Below, piece after piece: positions 31,506 through 44,517 of a DNA stretch of 64,000 bases. The translations under genes were made by a program, and so were the position numbers. Origin of the DNA: Apostichopus japonicus (Eukaryota > Echinodermata > Holothuroidea > Aspidochirotida > Stichopodidae); contig NC_092566.1 of the NCBI RefSeq assembly GCF_037975245.1, forward strand, positions 4,712,001 to 4,776,000, given 5' to 3'. How positions within the stretch are numbered: position 1 is the stretch's first letter; the number at the start of each line of letters is the position of its first letter. The notes beneath the pieces were generated by a model that was given only the letters and a program-made list of their open reading frames with translations, did not search any database and was not told the origin of the DNA.

Positions 31506-33016
31506 TTAATGATCTTAACAATGGCTTTCTTTTTCTCAATTGTTTGTATCTATATTTGTTATGTAATTGTGATCTTTATAATGAGAGCACATATCCTATT
31601 TAGACCCAAGTCAGGTTTTCAGTGGGTCTACTATTGACAATTTTCATGAATTCTGGACGAAAACGATAAAACCTTTTTTTTTTCATATTTTTCTTTACAT
31701 TTTCTTCATATCATCCGTGTAATCTAATCATACCATCCGTGTAATGTACGATCATGACATCCGTGAAATGTAACGGACAAACCTATTAAAATTAGATTTG
31801 GATCCTTGTGGCTTGAATTTTGAAAGCGTGTATTACTCTATGGTGCAAAATATTGGGTCACTTGATTCCTTTGGGTTACAGCGAAGAAGAAGCTCATGTG
31901 CAAAGTGGTTCTAGTTTAGCGACAAACATTTCGGGTTGCCATGATGTTGTGAATGGTCATTCAGATATGGCAGTGAAGTGTATAACTTGAATATAGTATA
32001 TAAAATATAAAGAAAATGTTTCACACTTTTATTGTATATTGTTTTATTGTTCACATGATGGTGGGACAATTAAGCGGGTGGGAGAACACTAGTTTGAAAG
32101 TGGAGGGGGAATGGCCCCTGGGCTACAGCCTGGCTACCGGTCTGCTGGGAATGGGTTTATATCCAAATGGAGCCATATAGCCACCTTAGACAAATACTCA
32201 GTATATGATAAAGACTGATATAAACAGCAAAGTCATGTTGAGGTAAAACATTTTCTTAACATTTTGATGGCAATTTAAGTCTACAAAAGTTTAAGCCCTT
32301 CGAAAAATGGCTGCATTTTTTAACTGAAAAGTAACTTACAGTAATGAAACAACCAAGATGCCGTAATTGCTGGGTATAAGTTGATGACGCAGGTGCTTGA
32401 AAAAAACGCCACTCATATCACATCTGGAAACGAGTTTGGATATAGAACTTCCTAAAACTTCGTTTCTCGGTACTTTCTGACTATTTTGAATGGACTTATG
32501 ATATTGTCAAAGTGGAAACATGTATATACGTGCTTGCAAACTAAAAGTCAAGTTAACCTCAAGTAACCTCTCTAAACTAGTACCCAACTCTAAAATACTC
32601 TAAAAAGAAAATACAATACCGCCACACACTGCAAATCACGGAATTATAAAAAATTTAAAAAATAGTAATATCACGGATTTATAACATGGACGTATAAAGT
32701 CCAATATATTTTCAGAAAAAAAAAATACCCAATTATAGTAACTCAGTATATGGTCTCAGGAGTCGTTCCTTCAGTATACTGTATATGTGTTGTAAAAACA
32801 TAATACCATTTCTCTCTCTCTAACACGTTAGTCTATTTATTTATCTGAAGCTATGTACCATAGTAACGTATTATACGTACTATGCTTTATCAATTGTGAG
32901 TCATTCATAGATGTCAATACGACTGACTGCCCCACCATAATGACAACGATTTATGGCCATTCAGCCATATAATCAGGTCTATACGAACAAAGTAATGCCT
33001 TTCTACAATATATATG

Positions 33017-33107
<91 letters not shown>

Positions 33108-34488
33108 GAACATATTTATATACATATAAACATATATATATATATAGTCAAACGTGTGTGCATTGGTTCGTTGACATTTAAAACGGCAGTATCACTGATA
33201 TAATGAAAAGCGTGATTTACATGACCTCGACTTAGGTGTTAAGTCACTTAAAACGGTTGTTTGCATTGCAGTATGAATAAACGGCAATAGTTGTATTGTG
33301 ACAGAAATGAGCTGTTGACTAAAAATCACTGTATACTAGCCTAACCACTCAGTATGTAATCAACGCATACCACTAAATCTATATACATACGCCAACACTT
33401 AAGCAACTTGGAGAAATCTTTTTGGGTATAGTGACATGACCACTGATAACAGCGAGATAGCGATTATTACGTAAGTTCTATTCATCTAAAAAGAAACATA
33501 TGTTTCTCTCCTAATACAAGTATTTTTTCTGGATAATCTTTTATAACCTCTTAATCTTTCTTAATTTCTTAAAATGTTCTTTACTGTTAGCTGTTTTTCT
33601 TTTTTTTAGTAATTATGAACAAGACGTACCGTATGTGATATAATGTACGTTACCAAAGATTACTGCAGGAACGCAATTTATCATAAAATTGTGATACTCT
33701 TAAACTAAGGAGAAAACAAAGATGCCGAAATTTATATATAGATTATTTCGTATTTTAGTGTCTTGCTAGAAACGTCAACCACATTTAAGAGATGCCATGT
33801 TTTTACACGCTATCCTATACAAGAAAGGCTGCCATTTTGTAGATGTGTTTGTCCACGTATAGAGTTAATATGTACATGGACTTCGTGGTTAACTCCGGTT
33901 ATATTGATAAGCTTTGACACATTCATCATGTTGATACTTAACAGTATCCTATTTTTTCTTTACTGAGAACAGTACCATCATAGGCGGGATATTTTCCGGG
34001 GGGGGGGGGCAGGAGGACACTTGCCCTCCCCCTTTTTCACAGACCTTTTCATTAGTTTTTTTTTATCCAATTCGGTCGGTAATTTGGTTGGTTATACCAC
34101 AGAAAGACTGGCAACTCTGCGATACTTGTATAATATTCGAAGTAGTGTAGATTATCCATTTTAACTCAATTTCATTCAGTCACGATATTTTATTATTACT
34201 TTTTTGTCTTTTCTTATTTACTTTTGTTACAGTATAATGAGTATAATTCAAGTTCGCCATGTTTTTCAGCGTATACTGCCTCGGTCTTCAAAAACGTTTA
34301 TTTCATAAGCATATCTTATTTTGTAGCTTGTTTACCATTAATTTTTGTCTTATTGTTCTGAAATATATCATATAGAATAATAAAATTAATGAATGGCAAT
34401 TTTTTACGTCATAACAAAAGAAATAGGAAAAAAAATGACAGGAAAGGTGAAAAGAAAATCATGTAATAATTAATAAAAACAAACTTGA
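31506..34488. other. intergenic between ST1 and ST2, with a TA microsatellite
   Basis: No gene supported. ATTAAA at about 31786 could serve ST1 polyadenylation. The dinucleotide array at 33009-33146 is listed separately. A G/C-rich patch at about 33985-34040 resembles an eroded transposon end. Confidence 0.5.
33009..33146. repeat. (TA)n microsatellite, about 140 bp
   Basis: Long TA dinucleotide run with a few G and T interruptions at both ends. Confidence 0.95.
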
Positions 34489-34862
34489 CAAGGGCGTAGG
34501 AACCGGGGGCTGGGGGCGCCAGCCCCCCCCCCCACTGAAAAATGTGGAGGGGCGGAAGTATCATTCCGCCCCCCCCCCCACTTCGCAAGTCAAAAAACCC
34601 CTTTTTCATTTCCAAATGAGAAAAAAAATCTCATTTGGAGCACCAAATTGCATCTAAGGCCAGGTGAAAATACAAAATTAAGTTTACAAAATGGAGTGGG
34701 TGTTGAAGTGTGCTATATTGCACCAAATTGCATCTGAGGCCACCTGTAAATGCAAAAAATCCAAAGGGGGAGGGGGACACCCCCTCCCCTTAGACCCCTC
34801 CCCCAGGCCGGCCATTAGTCTTCATCCCCCCCCCCACTCAAAAGTAACTTCCTACACCACTG
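34489..34862 (-). mobile_element. hAT-like MITE, family M1, copy 1 (374 bp)
   Basis: Left end CAAGGGCGTAGGAACC; the right end read on the other strand is CAGTGGTGTAGGAAGT. It is the same element as 59343-59709 in opposite orientation, matching over nearly the whole length (for example GGCCGGCCATTAGTCTTCA and CATCTGAGGCCACCTG). The flanks share AAACTTGA with a one-base offset (34481-34488 and 34864-34871), a slightly damaged 8-base target duplication. Runs of C and G in it create spurious open frames. Confidence 0.85.
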
Positions 34863-35413
34863 AAAACTTGATGTGCATTTTGTATTGACTTACTACGTTA
34901 GTTGTAAGCACAACCTTGCGTGTAGGCGTTACTAGTAAATTTAGCAATAATTTAATGACTAAATCAACATGAAAAGTAATGATTGGGATAAAAAAATAAT
35001 ATAAAATTGACTCCGACCTACGAAATGTTAAGAATCGAATCCAATTCGTTCATCCTTCACCAATCAAAACTCCAGGATTTGGTGGTGAAATGCAGGGGTG
35101 TGTGCTTTTCTGTGATCAATTGCGATCCTCTATTGAGGAATAATTCGGTAGAGTTTCGAGAAGCTGCTTGACCAAAAACGAAGATCTTTTAATTGTAACG
35201 CTCTCTCGTGATGGCGTCAATTCCTGAAACAATAGCAATGGTAGCAGTACTACAAGTATAGAGAGATACTGTAGTTCAAGAATTCGATTTTCTTTGATGT
35301 ATAATAACCTTTACGCTTTAATTTGTTTCAGTGACCGGCGGCTGGGTTCGTTAACTCACAAGAAATGTATATTGTTGCATGGATAAATGCCAATACAATG
35401 ACACAGACCGAAT
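34863..35413. other. region upstream of ST2
   Basis: No gene. A strong acceptor-like sequence (TTAATTTGTTTCAG, ending at about 35331) lies 80 bases before the ST2 start codon, so ST2 may have a non-coding 5' exon. No TATA box was assigned. Confidence 0.4.
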
Positions 35414-36526
35414 ATGACGTCACCAAAATATTCCGTTACCCTTCACGGGTTACGAGATCCCTATCAGCAGTCTGTCTTGCTGTTTCTCCTGATAGTAGCA
35501 TGTTTGCTTTTTCTAATGTTTACTCCAATTCGTTATGAGGTGTCACGTGGACGGTATCTTGCGAACGTGAACCCTGAGCGCCGGGGATTGGTTACTTGGA
35601 GGAGACCATTTGGGGATGGCAACGTGTCCATACTGATTCAGCCCGACGATGATGAATGTGAACAATCGTATCGGCCTTTAATCTTGGTCCCCTTGGGTCA
35701 TTCGGGGACAGAGTACTTTATACAGTCTATTAAACCGTTGCAACAGCTTCGGCAGTTTCTGCAATCGGAAGAGGTCGGTTTTTACGATTTTACCGAAACT
35801 GACGGAAACTGGAGCGGTCTATCTCGAACCGACGAGGCCAGAGAGATTAATATCATTCTAGAAAACCGAACAGCAAAACAAATTGTTTTCATAGCTAGCA
35901 AGATCACAAATGTAACAACGGTCGAAACATCTCCCCGGTCGCCTCTTGTTGTAATTCTTATGAGAGATCCATTCCAAGTGTTGTTATCCAATTTTTACCA
36001 GAAAATATACGGAGCCTCTCTTTTCGGGTGTTTCAATAACATGACTTCCGGTGACTTTCAAAAGCGTGTTACAAATGTGAGTCTCTCCTTCGAGAGATGT
36101 GTTCAAAGTCACGGTAAAGACTGCACGGACGGTATCCTCTCATTCTCTGTGTTGAAATTACTTACTGGCATATCACTGCAGCAGAACGACTGGAGAACGA
36201 AGATAATACCAGCCGCGCAGGCTAATGTTACTTCACGCGGTATAATCATCGCTGATATGGACGATTTTGATAACTTGACATTCATGTTTGAACGAATTGC
36301 TCCGCGGGTGTGTAGATTATACCAAAGAAATATCGATTTATTTGAAGCACCTCTGTGGACGAAAATCGTATTACCGGTTATATCGGAAGAAACGAAGAAA
36401 TTCCTTATAGAGGGCGATCCACTTCTACACTTTGAACATCGCTTTTATCTCTGGGCTAAGCAAAGGTACAAGAGCATGAAAAGAATGTCATTTCATTACT
36501 TAAGGCAAATAGGTACCATTTGCTGA
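35414..36526 (+). CDS. ST2: HS2ST/UST-superfamily sulfotransferase-like protein, probably inactive
   Basis: Intact single-exon frame, 370 residues; type II helix at about 20-37. It is closest to ST1: shared are RPLILVP at the P-loop strand, RDPFQVLLSNFYQKIYG (184-200) versus ST1 RDPVEVLLSNYHHKIYG, and MDDFDNLTFMFERIAPRVC (282-300) versus ST1 MDDFKDLPFMFEQVAPRIC. The P-loop position is VPLGHSGTEYF (92-102), with no lysine and with G-T in place of G-S. The catalytic-histidine strand reads VFIASKITNV (158-167), again without histidine. C229/C237 correspond to the first disulfide; the second pair is missing. If it binds PAPS at all, it lacks two residues known to be needed for transfer in HS2ST. 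An alternative is that this subgroup uses a different chemistry. Sequons NRT, NVT, NMT and NVS fit a lumenal domain. Confidence 0.75.
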   Translation: MTSPKYSVTLHGLRDPYQQSVLLFLLIVACLLFLMFTPIRYEVSRGRYLANVNPERRGLVTWRRPFGDGNVSILIQPDDDECEQSYRPLILVPLGHSGTEYFIQSIKPLQQLRQFLQSEEVGFYDFTETDGNWSGLSRTDEAREINIILENRTAKQIVFIASKITNVTTVETSPRSPLVVILMRDPFQVLLSNFYQKIYGASLFGCFNNMTSGDFQKRVTNVSLSFERCVQSHGKDCTDGILSFSVLKLLTGISLQQNDWRTKIIPAAQANVTSRGIIIADMDDFDNLTFMFERIAPRVCRLYQRNIDLFEAPLWTKIVLPVISEETKKFLIEGDPLLHFEHRFYLWAKQRYKSMKRMSFHYLRQIGTIC

Positions 36527-39500
36527 AATCATCAGCAGACTGTTGAATATCCATTCCTATATCGTCTCATGTATAATGTATAAGCCCTGAAGGGACACTG
36601 CGTCACTTTGTGATTGACTTATTAAAGTGTCTACTTTTGCAACCATAAAATGTATAGTAAATTAAACGTCTCTACTGGAACTTTAATGAATATTCGCATT
36701 ACCTTACGTATGTATCATTGAGTTGTTGTGTCTTTTTAGTTCAAATAGATATTTCAGCAAGTTAATATCGATATTTAAGGAATTGTTTAATTTGGTTGAC
36801 GACTAGCTGTGTGTAAAGTTGCCAAACCAACTGTGAGCAACATTTCGTTGCTAAAATGTGCTACTTATAATAGGTAAAACCATATGTTAGTTTGTCAAGA
36901 TAGTTCGAATATTTTACAACTAGGGTCCTTTCTATGCAACCATTTGAAAAAAATATGAACAAATAAGAGATATCTGTTTTGCAATAAAATATTGTTGCCT
37001 TTCTATGGATAATCAGTCTTTCTAATTTTTAATAAAATGGATATTTACTACAGCTTTTTGGCCAATGTCAACATGCGTTTAAGTTCTATGGCGCCGGGAA
37101 GTTGACATGCATGGTTATATATACGCGTGTCAACTCTGTACAACATATAAAGTTATGATTTTAAAGCCGAATTATTTAGAATACTTTGGGTCGAACTTCA
37201 TAAAGATGTCATAGAACAACTATTAGAAACGACAACTTAGGCGCTAGTACATAATGTCGTTGTAACTATTCTTGTTTACATGGTATTCAATTTAAGAAAC
37301 TTATGCATTTGTTTTGGAATTCTCCTTTAAGGTTATATAGTTCGATAATGACATCGGTCCAGTATTACAGTCAAATATATATGTTAATCCGTTAATTTAT
37401 TTGTTAAAATAACTGAACCACCACGAAATGCTTTTTTTAACTTCATATTAAGCATCAGAGCAATCATGAATGACGGAACTTGTAACGCATTGTTTACATG
37501 TTACTGAGAGCTATAAAAGACCATGCTTTTGCCATTGAGTGTAATGTTGCTTCCAGACTCGGAGGTATGGGGGGGGGGTCGGACGCTTGACCATTGGCTT
37601 CTTGCAAATATCCAGTACAATTACGCCACTATAGGACCATAGTTTTGCCTCGCCACACCCCCCCCCCCTCCTACCCAACCCTACGTTTTGCCGTCACATT
37701 CGGAGAGCACACAAAAAGCTCGATGTCACGCCTTGAGTGATCAAAAATGCCTTCGACCTTGGGGACCTCTTGGAGGCCATACGTACTTATCTCATCTGCC
37801 TATTGGATAACTCGACACAAGGCTGTTCAAGCACCCGATTCACATAGTATCATACAATAATATTATAAAGTATTACATGTTCCAATGATATACTATGATA
37901 AACAATTATATTGTTCATTTAAAAAAAATTACAATAGTATTGTATACTAGCATGTGAAATCGGCTGGTTCAAGCCTCTATGATACTGTTACTGGTAGCAT
38001 ACGCCCATTAAAATAACCATTGACTTACACACTAAATCACAAAAGTAATGCCTTCTCTAAGCCTAGATAGACGTTTTCACTTGCTAAGCGCTATCCATCA
38101 CTGGATAGCTGACAAGTTGGCCTTTCATGGCACCATCAATTTTCCGTACCATGACCGTGAAAATTTTTTGCTACGAGAGCCGGAACTTTTCCTCACTTGT
38201 AAACAAACCTCTTTACTCGGCCGTAAACAATCTTCGTCCGCTGCTCCTGAGAGGGCTAAACTGGTCTACAATTGCCTCAATTTTACCCAATTTTTTAACC
38301 ACATGTGCTTCTGTTCATGCTCTTTAACATCCAAGCCACAAAAAAGCTCATCCTAATTGATAACATAGCAAAAAAGTTGTTCTCCTGCTCCTAATTGGCA
38401 CTTTTCCTGAAGGAGAACATTTGCCGCGGATTGATATAGACGCTAATAGGAGTATGCCACCTTCTGCATGTAATATGGCACGCGGTATGTGCAATATATT
38501 GTCATAGTGTTCAGCCTGGAGATCCCTATATAGTTCAGCCTGGGTGTAGTATGATCCAAATCCCTGTCTACGAACACGACTGAAGGAAAAAGTTCCAGCC
38601 TGTAGGACTATAAACTGTTCAGTATAGTGATGTAGCGCAATTATATATTTGGTATACTTTATATTTAGTATATGCAAATGCTCTTAATTTGAATGAATGT
38701 AATGCTATCATACGAACAGCAGTTACAAAGTTTTCATTTATACAGGATCAAGAATACATGTTGGTTCTCAATACAACCAGTTTGGTTTAGAGTAAATCTC
38801 TATTTTTTGTAGTTGAGTTGCACATGGGACCGGCCACCATGGCGCATAAACCACTTTCTATAATGGCTTGTGGGTACTAGTGCTGACGCATACGCATAAC
38901 ACATATACGGGTTCTTTTCTTGTGGGGCATTGTTTTCAATGTATTTGTGTTTGGAGGTTTACATGTACAGAATCAGAAGACTGCACCACGCTAGCCCCGC
39001 CTAGTTCATCTACAAGTGGCCCCTAAACATTGCACGTGAATACAATTTTCCTTATTCTTATCATAATATTATAATAATGATCAGGCAGCAAGTTTTAAGA
39101 CGATCAAGCGACCCACAAGGGCTTATGGATTACAACTTTCACGTTGGGTGGCCCTCCAATTCAACGGTTTAAATCATTTTTGGAATCTATTTAATTTAGA
39201 AAGACAGTTCTGATGGGAAAAGACGGGAGAGCCTACGAATTGTTAGTATATGTTCTTATCAGTGAATCAATTATTCGTTCAAACGAGTAATCAATTCATC
39301 CTTATGAACTATAAATTCGTTCGAATGAATTATTAATTCGTCGCTATTAATTATGAATTTGTTCGCTGGCGAATTAATATTTCCTAGCAACGAATTAATA
39401 AAAAATATTTAAAAAATCGGAAAAGTCACTAATGAGCTTTCCTAGAATTAGATGGTGGTATGCTCCATATGTTAAGTAGAATACCCAGCATACATTCATC

Positions 39501-40689
39501 CCAACGAAGTGAACATCTAGATTTTAAAAAAAAATGTTTACTTGTTTATGATTTTTGTCTGTTTTACTTTGCATAATATACCGTACGTGCAGGCAACTAA
39601 TTAAATGTTTTATTTCCTATGTCCGTCTATATACAGTTTCTTACATTTTTTTTACATTTCTTCAAGCTGACAATCACTCCTATCACTGATAGAATGAATA
39701 AATGTGTTTTGAAACTTACCAATTTGGATACGCCGGGCATATTAGCTGCCACGACAGTCGACAATGACTTCTTTATGCATGACTTGTTACTTTGAATCAG
39801 CAAGTTAAAAACACGACCGTTGAACAATACAGAATCGTGACCCTGTAGACAAAAGGATATGTATTCAGTTAGTTTCAGAAGTTGTAATACATCGTTATAT
39901 GGTAGTTGTAGTAGTAGGCCTATACATGTAGTTTTTGGTTGGCCTGTATAGACGAGACGGAAGAATTCCTTGGCGGGATCTTGAAGGTTAGCCTACACAT
40001 TAACTCTCTAGGCGTTGCCTTCTTGGTTGCTCAAGTGTATAGGTATTTACATATGTGTCGTCGGACTACACAATAAAAAAGAAACCTACACGGTTTGCTG
40101 ATACCAGATCTTTTACAAAGAACGCATGTATTGGTTTAGCAAGTTTAACTTTCATAATGGACAAGAAATGACATTCCTACGGCTGTGGATGGACTGACCA
40201 CAAAGGAAGCTACATCAAACTTAAGGAAACGAAATTCCAGTTGGAGGTGTCGTTCAAACTTACCAGCCACGATATGTTGTTGCCCAAGTGATGGTATATT
40301 ACTACGAATACTGCAGCAGATACAGTCAGCCTTTGATACAGTCATTTTGAAAGATTCGCGTAACCTGTCACCATTTTAAATATCTGTTATATGTGGTCTG
40401 TTAATTGGACGCATTTATAGCAAAGGCCTTAACCGTAAAGTAAAGACCTATCCATGATTGTATGGTGTGGGTGGAAAACAGTTCTCGGTGAAACTTATAG
40501 GCCAATGTCAGTCAGTTACTTGCCGACAATTTTACTTAGTGTTGTGGACGCCGCCATTTTGTGCCGTATTGAACGATCACAAAAAGACCATATTCATCAC
40601 CTATGGGTCACTATACATAGCCTGATTGATGAAAGCCGAAGAAGATAGCTGCCGGAAAGGTTTCTATATCTAACGCCAAATCAGACAAG
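36527..40689. other. intergenic between ST2 and ST3
   Basis: About 4.2 kb without a supported gene. ATTAAA at about 36624 and AATAAA at about 36983 could end ST2. At 38075-38115, AAGCGCTATCCATCACTGGAT is a small inverted structure of MITE character. About 39250-39400 is a degenerate run of AATTCGTT/GAATGAATTAT words. Short frames at 38048-38356 and 40145-40648 match nothing that I know. Confidence 0.5.
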
Positions 40690-41781
40690 ATGTGCAGCTA
40701 TAGACATGAGGAATCGCTGCGAGAGATATTTTGTTTAGTTTTGCTACTATCCCTGTCTTGCCTTTGTTCACTTGTGATTCATTCGTCGGCCATTTTGATT
40801 CCAAGGGTCGCGGATAATGCGGGTGTACGAGCTGTGGCGGAAGACGTCCTGGTTTTTTGGCGGCCCAGTTCAGTGTTTTCCGACGCTAACATTTTTTATG
40901 TTGATACAACCGTACGTGAAATATTGATTTTTAATCCGATTCCATTTACCGGCTCAGATTTCTTTTCCAAGTTAATCAGGGATCTTATCATTAGCAAGAA
41001 ACGTGTGAAAGTTGGCTACAGCGATTTACGTGGACCAAACAAGGCGCCAAATTCTAAGGGTAGCCAACTACGCCATTTAGAAAGTATCATTTTGAATACC
41101 ATACAAACCAAATCCTCTTATGTTGTTTCTGACGAACGTGTTACTGATGTAACGCTGAAAACTGAAAACCTCAGAACGAAAAATGTTATTTCTATAAGTA
41201 TTATCCGAAATCCATATGCAGCATTAATCGCGTCATTTTATTACCACAAATATGGAGACTACCTATTCAAACCTGACGAAAGTACCACTAAAAGTGAATT
41301 CGTGGCGAAGTTATCCAAAGTTGTGAAAGAAGTAGAAGAAAAAGTGGCAAATGGTGACGATTTTCGTACGTACGCTAATCAAGTTAGCGCCACTGTACCG
41401 TTTTGCGGAAGGAATATTTCGAAATGTAAGGGAGTTCATCCCGGAAGATCCAAGTGGGTTCTCGGTAAAGCCAAGAAAAACGCAGAAGCCAAAAATACAT
41501 TCGTGTTGCTAATGGAAGATTTTGCGCACATTCCAAAATTACTACAAAACATAGCACCACAAATATGTTACGGATTGCAAAGGTATTGCCGTGATGTAAA
41601 ATGGCCAGTTTGGCTGGACACTGAGATTAACTTATCCGAAGCTACGAAAGCCAGGCTAAAGATGGACAATCGCATAAAATTAGAAATTCAATTTTATGAA
41701 TGGATTAAGCGTAAATATTATAAAGAAAAGACACTGATATTGAACAACAATCTGCCGATACAGAGCTCTTCGGTCAAGTAA
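40690..41781 (+). CDS. ST3: HS2ST/UST-superfamily sulfotransferase-like protein, probably inactive
   Basis: Intact single-exon frame, 363 residues; type II helix at about 12-37. Third member of the ST1/ST2 group (shared stem EDVLVFWRPS at 51-60; P-loop position FNPIPFTGSDFF, 81-92, without lysine). The catalytic-histidine strand reads YVVSDERVTDV with no histidine. The 3'-phosphate segment is SIIRNPYAALIASFYYHKYGD (170-190), where the usual R-D-P is R-N-P, but the F-Y-Y-x-x-Y-G-D ending is closer to HS2ST and ST5 than ST1 or ST2 are. Unlike ST1/ST2 it lacks the first cysteine pair and keeps the second (PFCGRNISKC, C239/C246), as in the HS2ST F-C-G-H motif. It looks like an intermediate between the two groups. 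Activity is doubtful. Confidence 0.75.
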   Translation: MCSYRHEESLREIFCLVLLLSLSCLCSLVIHSSAILIPRVADNAGVRAVAEDVLVFWRPSSVFSDANIFYVDTTVREILIFNPIPFTGSDFFSKLIRDLIISKKRVKVGYSDLRGPNKAPNSKGSQLRHLESIILNTIQTKSSYVVSDERVTDVTLKTENLRTKNVISISIIRNPYAALIASFYYHKYGDYLFKPDESTTKSEFVAKLSKVVKEVEEKVANGDDFRTYANQVSATVPFCGRNISKCKGVHPGRSKWVLGKAKKNAEAKNTFVLLMEDFAHIPKLLQNIAPQICYGLQRYCRDVKWPVWLDTEINLSEATKARLKMDNRIKLEIQFYEWIKRKYYKEKTLILNNNLPIQSSSVK

Positions 41782-44500
41782 TTGTATGCACGTATTTCTG
41801 TAGGGTGGGGGGAGGCGGGAAGGGGTAGGGATATTTTTCTGTATCACTGCAACATTAAAGTGAATATGTTGTTGAATTTCACTTGCAAAAAGTGAGACGC
41901 TCTAATCAATTTCTTTTGTCATTTAATGTCATTTCAAGGGTTGTATTGAGGAAACTATTTGTCCAAATTACTGCCGATGAAAATTCGAGATAATCACCCT
42001 GCGTATCATCTGCCTCTGCGTTGATCACGTGACCCTATTAAGGCAAATATATAGACATACATACATACATACATACATACATACATACATACATACATAC
42101 ATACACCCGCCCACACACGGAAATGCCATGCAAGGGACCAGTTTAATGTCGGGTAACTTTTTCTGAGATAAATACAAGGTCACAATGTATAGGCGATTTT
42201 GCCCTTTAAATTTCCTATTAATTTTCCCTTATTAATTCCCTTTTAATTTTCCTATTATAATTATGATTCATCTTTGTCAATGTTCTCAGTATTTTACAAT
42301 TTCATCAAAATGCATCTTGCTTTGTACAAATATTGATTTACCTCTGTAGATAAATAATCTCATGATGAAGAAAAACAAAAACATTTAAATCTCAATTGCG
42401 GTTACGACATCATTCCACTCAAGTTACCGCTGACATACAGATGCATTCACAACAGTATCACAAAATTTGACAGAGCAAAGTCACATTTTTCTAAATATGA
42501 AAATGCTATACAGGGCAAGTTGCTTTACCTGTATGTTCAGCTACATGAATCTCCTTTTAAACAATTCTCTCCTTTACTGACTTTGCGGTACACAAACAGA
42601 TGTAAAGAACACGCAAACAAGCAAATCATTGAAGGACGACGTATCGCCCAGTCACCTTTTGAGGAAGGTCTAATCAGAACAGGAAACTGGTAATTAGAGA
42701 AACTTACTAACAAAGTTGTCGTTATTTCTGAAATGATTGCCATTCTGAACGCCTAGATTTTTGTCACACCATAATAGATCTTTAAAGTAAATTTAAGGGA
42801 GAAATCCACTTACGAGTCTGGGCACGAAACCTTGAAAACAGCCAATAGTGTGAAAACAAGAAATTCACTCTATAGGCCTACACACGGAAAGTGTTATACT
42901 CCGCTGCTTTACAAAGATGTACCGTCTGGCATGTTGAACCAGGGAGTTGTTATGTAATGTATACATCAACCCTATTATCTCCTGTTATTTAACGTCACTT
43001 CACACACACAAACACACGCATAAAAAACATTTATGTGCAGTTATATCTAAACGGACAGAAACTATTCTGGCATTAGGAGGTGGAACAATAAACGGAATTT
43101 GATTGGCACGCCAGTTTATTGTACGACGGATAAACGATAAAGCTGCAGGCTTTGGTTTCGAGGTTGCTGTTCGCTATACAAGAGTGTCATTCCCTACAAT
43201 TAACGATCCCAAGGGCACTATGGTTCCTTGCTTGTAAGGAATATTTACAAGGGGAGCAGCACTGTCCTAAAATTGTTATGTTGTCCGATGTACACAGACA
43301 ATATTATTGCCAAAGATATCACAAATCCACCGTTGGTCCTTTTGAGAACCTGTTGAGGACCAGGTGTCTGATATGAGCACGAGTTTTTTACAGAACTCAC
43401 AGAATCATCCGAACTGTACTTATTAAGAATTTTAACAAAACCAAACAGAACCTTGATCTCTAATAACTTAGCACACAAAGGTTGCAGAGGAGTCAACTTA
43501 TGGACAATTTAGATCGGAATATGCCCACGAAAATTCAAAGAATCTACTTGGAAGAAACTATAGAGGTCACTATTTGTTTTTCAGAAGGATTGATAAACCA
43601 AGTTCATTTAAACATTACGTTTATAGTTAACACGTTTCAACGATATTGACCTCAAATAACCTTTGACCTCTATCGAAGTGAACAATTATTGAACTCGCTA
43701 CAGTGGGATCCACATACTCAGTAATTTTACTGTTGGGATCATCTTGTTTAATAAATCATGAATTTGGACAGATTTAGCCAGTCGCAAAACACTATAACAG
43801 TAAAGGTGAGTTTCTTGTTGGTCTATTTTCAATACATTTAACCATATACTCCAGTCGCTGCTAATATGGACAAGACTCTATATGCCATTAAACATGGGAC
43901 ACCAAATTCATATGGAACTAAAGGGTATGCCCGAAATATGATAAGAGTAAACCTGCAAATAGTTAGGCAAGACCTTCTCCACTTAAAATAATTTCTCTCT
44001 GTCTCCCTCTATTTAAGATTAAGGACAGATTTTTCCAGTCTCTTAACACTAAAGTAAGGGAGGCTTGTTGTGGCTCGAGGTCGTCCGCATTGTTCTAAAG
44101 CTTTCTAGCCTTCCAAATATTGCTAGAAAATTTCAAGAGTATTCGACTAGAGGTTCCGACTCTCCAAAGTATTCCCAGACATATCGGAGGGCTCAATTCG
44201 ATAATCTGAGAGAGGAACAAATGACTGTTCACTGTTGACCAGGGGTGGCCATTAATTGACTATCTAGCATATTTTGGGGCTGATGATCTTAAAGTCACAT
44301 GAGCGATTTCGCTTTCGCGTATAGGCAAATGGAACCGCCAAAAAGACGTCTTCTTCTACTTTACTAAACATTTAAAGTCTAATGGTCTACAAGACAAAGC
44401 ATCCAGAATAAGCCATATACCAGTTTCAAGTTGGGGGCAATTCACGGAAAACTTACCCTTCCTCTCTACGCCTGAGAGTGGAGGGGATCAATGGTGGGTA
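41782..44500. other. intergenic between ST3 and the NUDT13-like gene, part 1
   Basis: No gene recognised. ATTAAA at about 41852 lies close after the ST3 stop. An ACAT microsatellite is at 42053-42104. Near 43640-43675 there are TGACCTC/TGACCTCT words like those of the 27-kb array. CAGGGGTGGCCA at about 44239 looks like a hAT end, but no partner was found. Confidence 0.5.
42053..42104. repeat. (ACAT)n microsatellite
   Basis: About a dozen perfect tetranucleotide copies. Confidence 0.95.
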
Positions 44501-44517
44501 GGGGGTGCGGGGTGTGG

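Noticed and set aside
38048-38356. 102-codon frame between ST2 and ST3
   Set aside because: No domain recognised, and its start overlaps a small inverted-repeat structure typical of a MITE.
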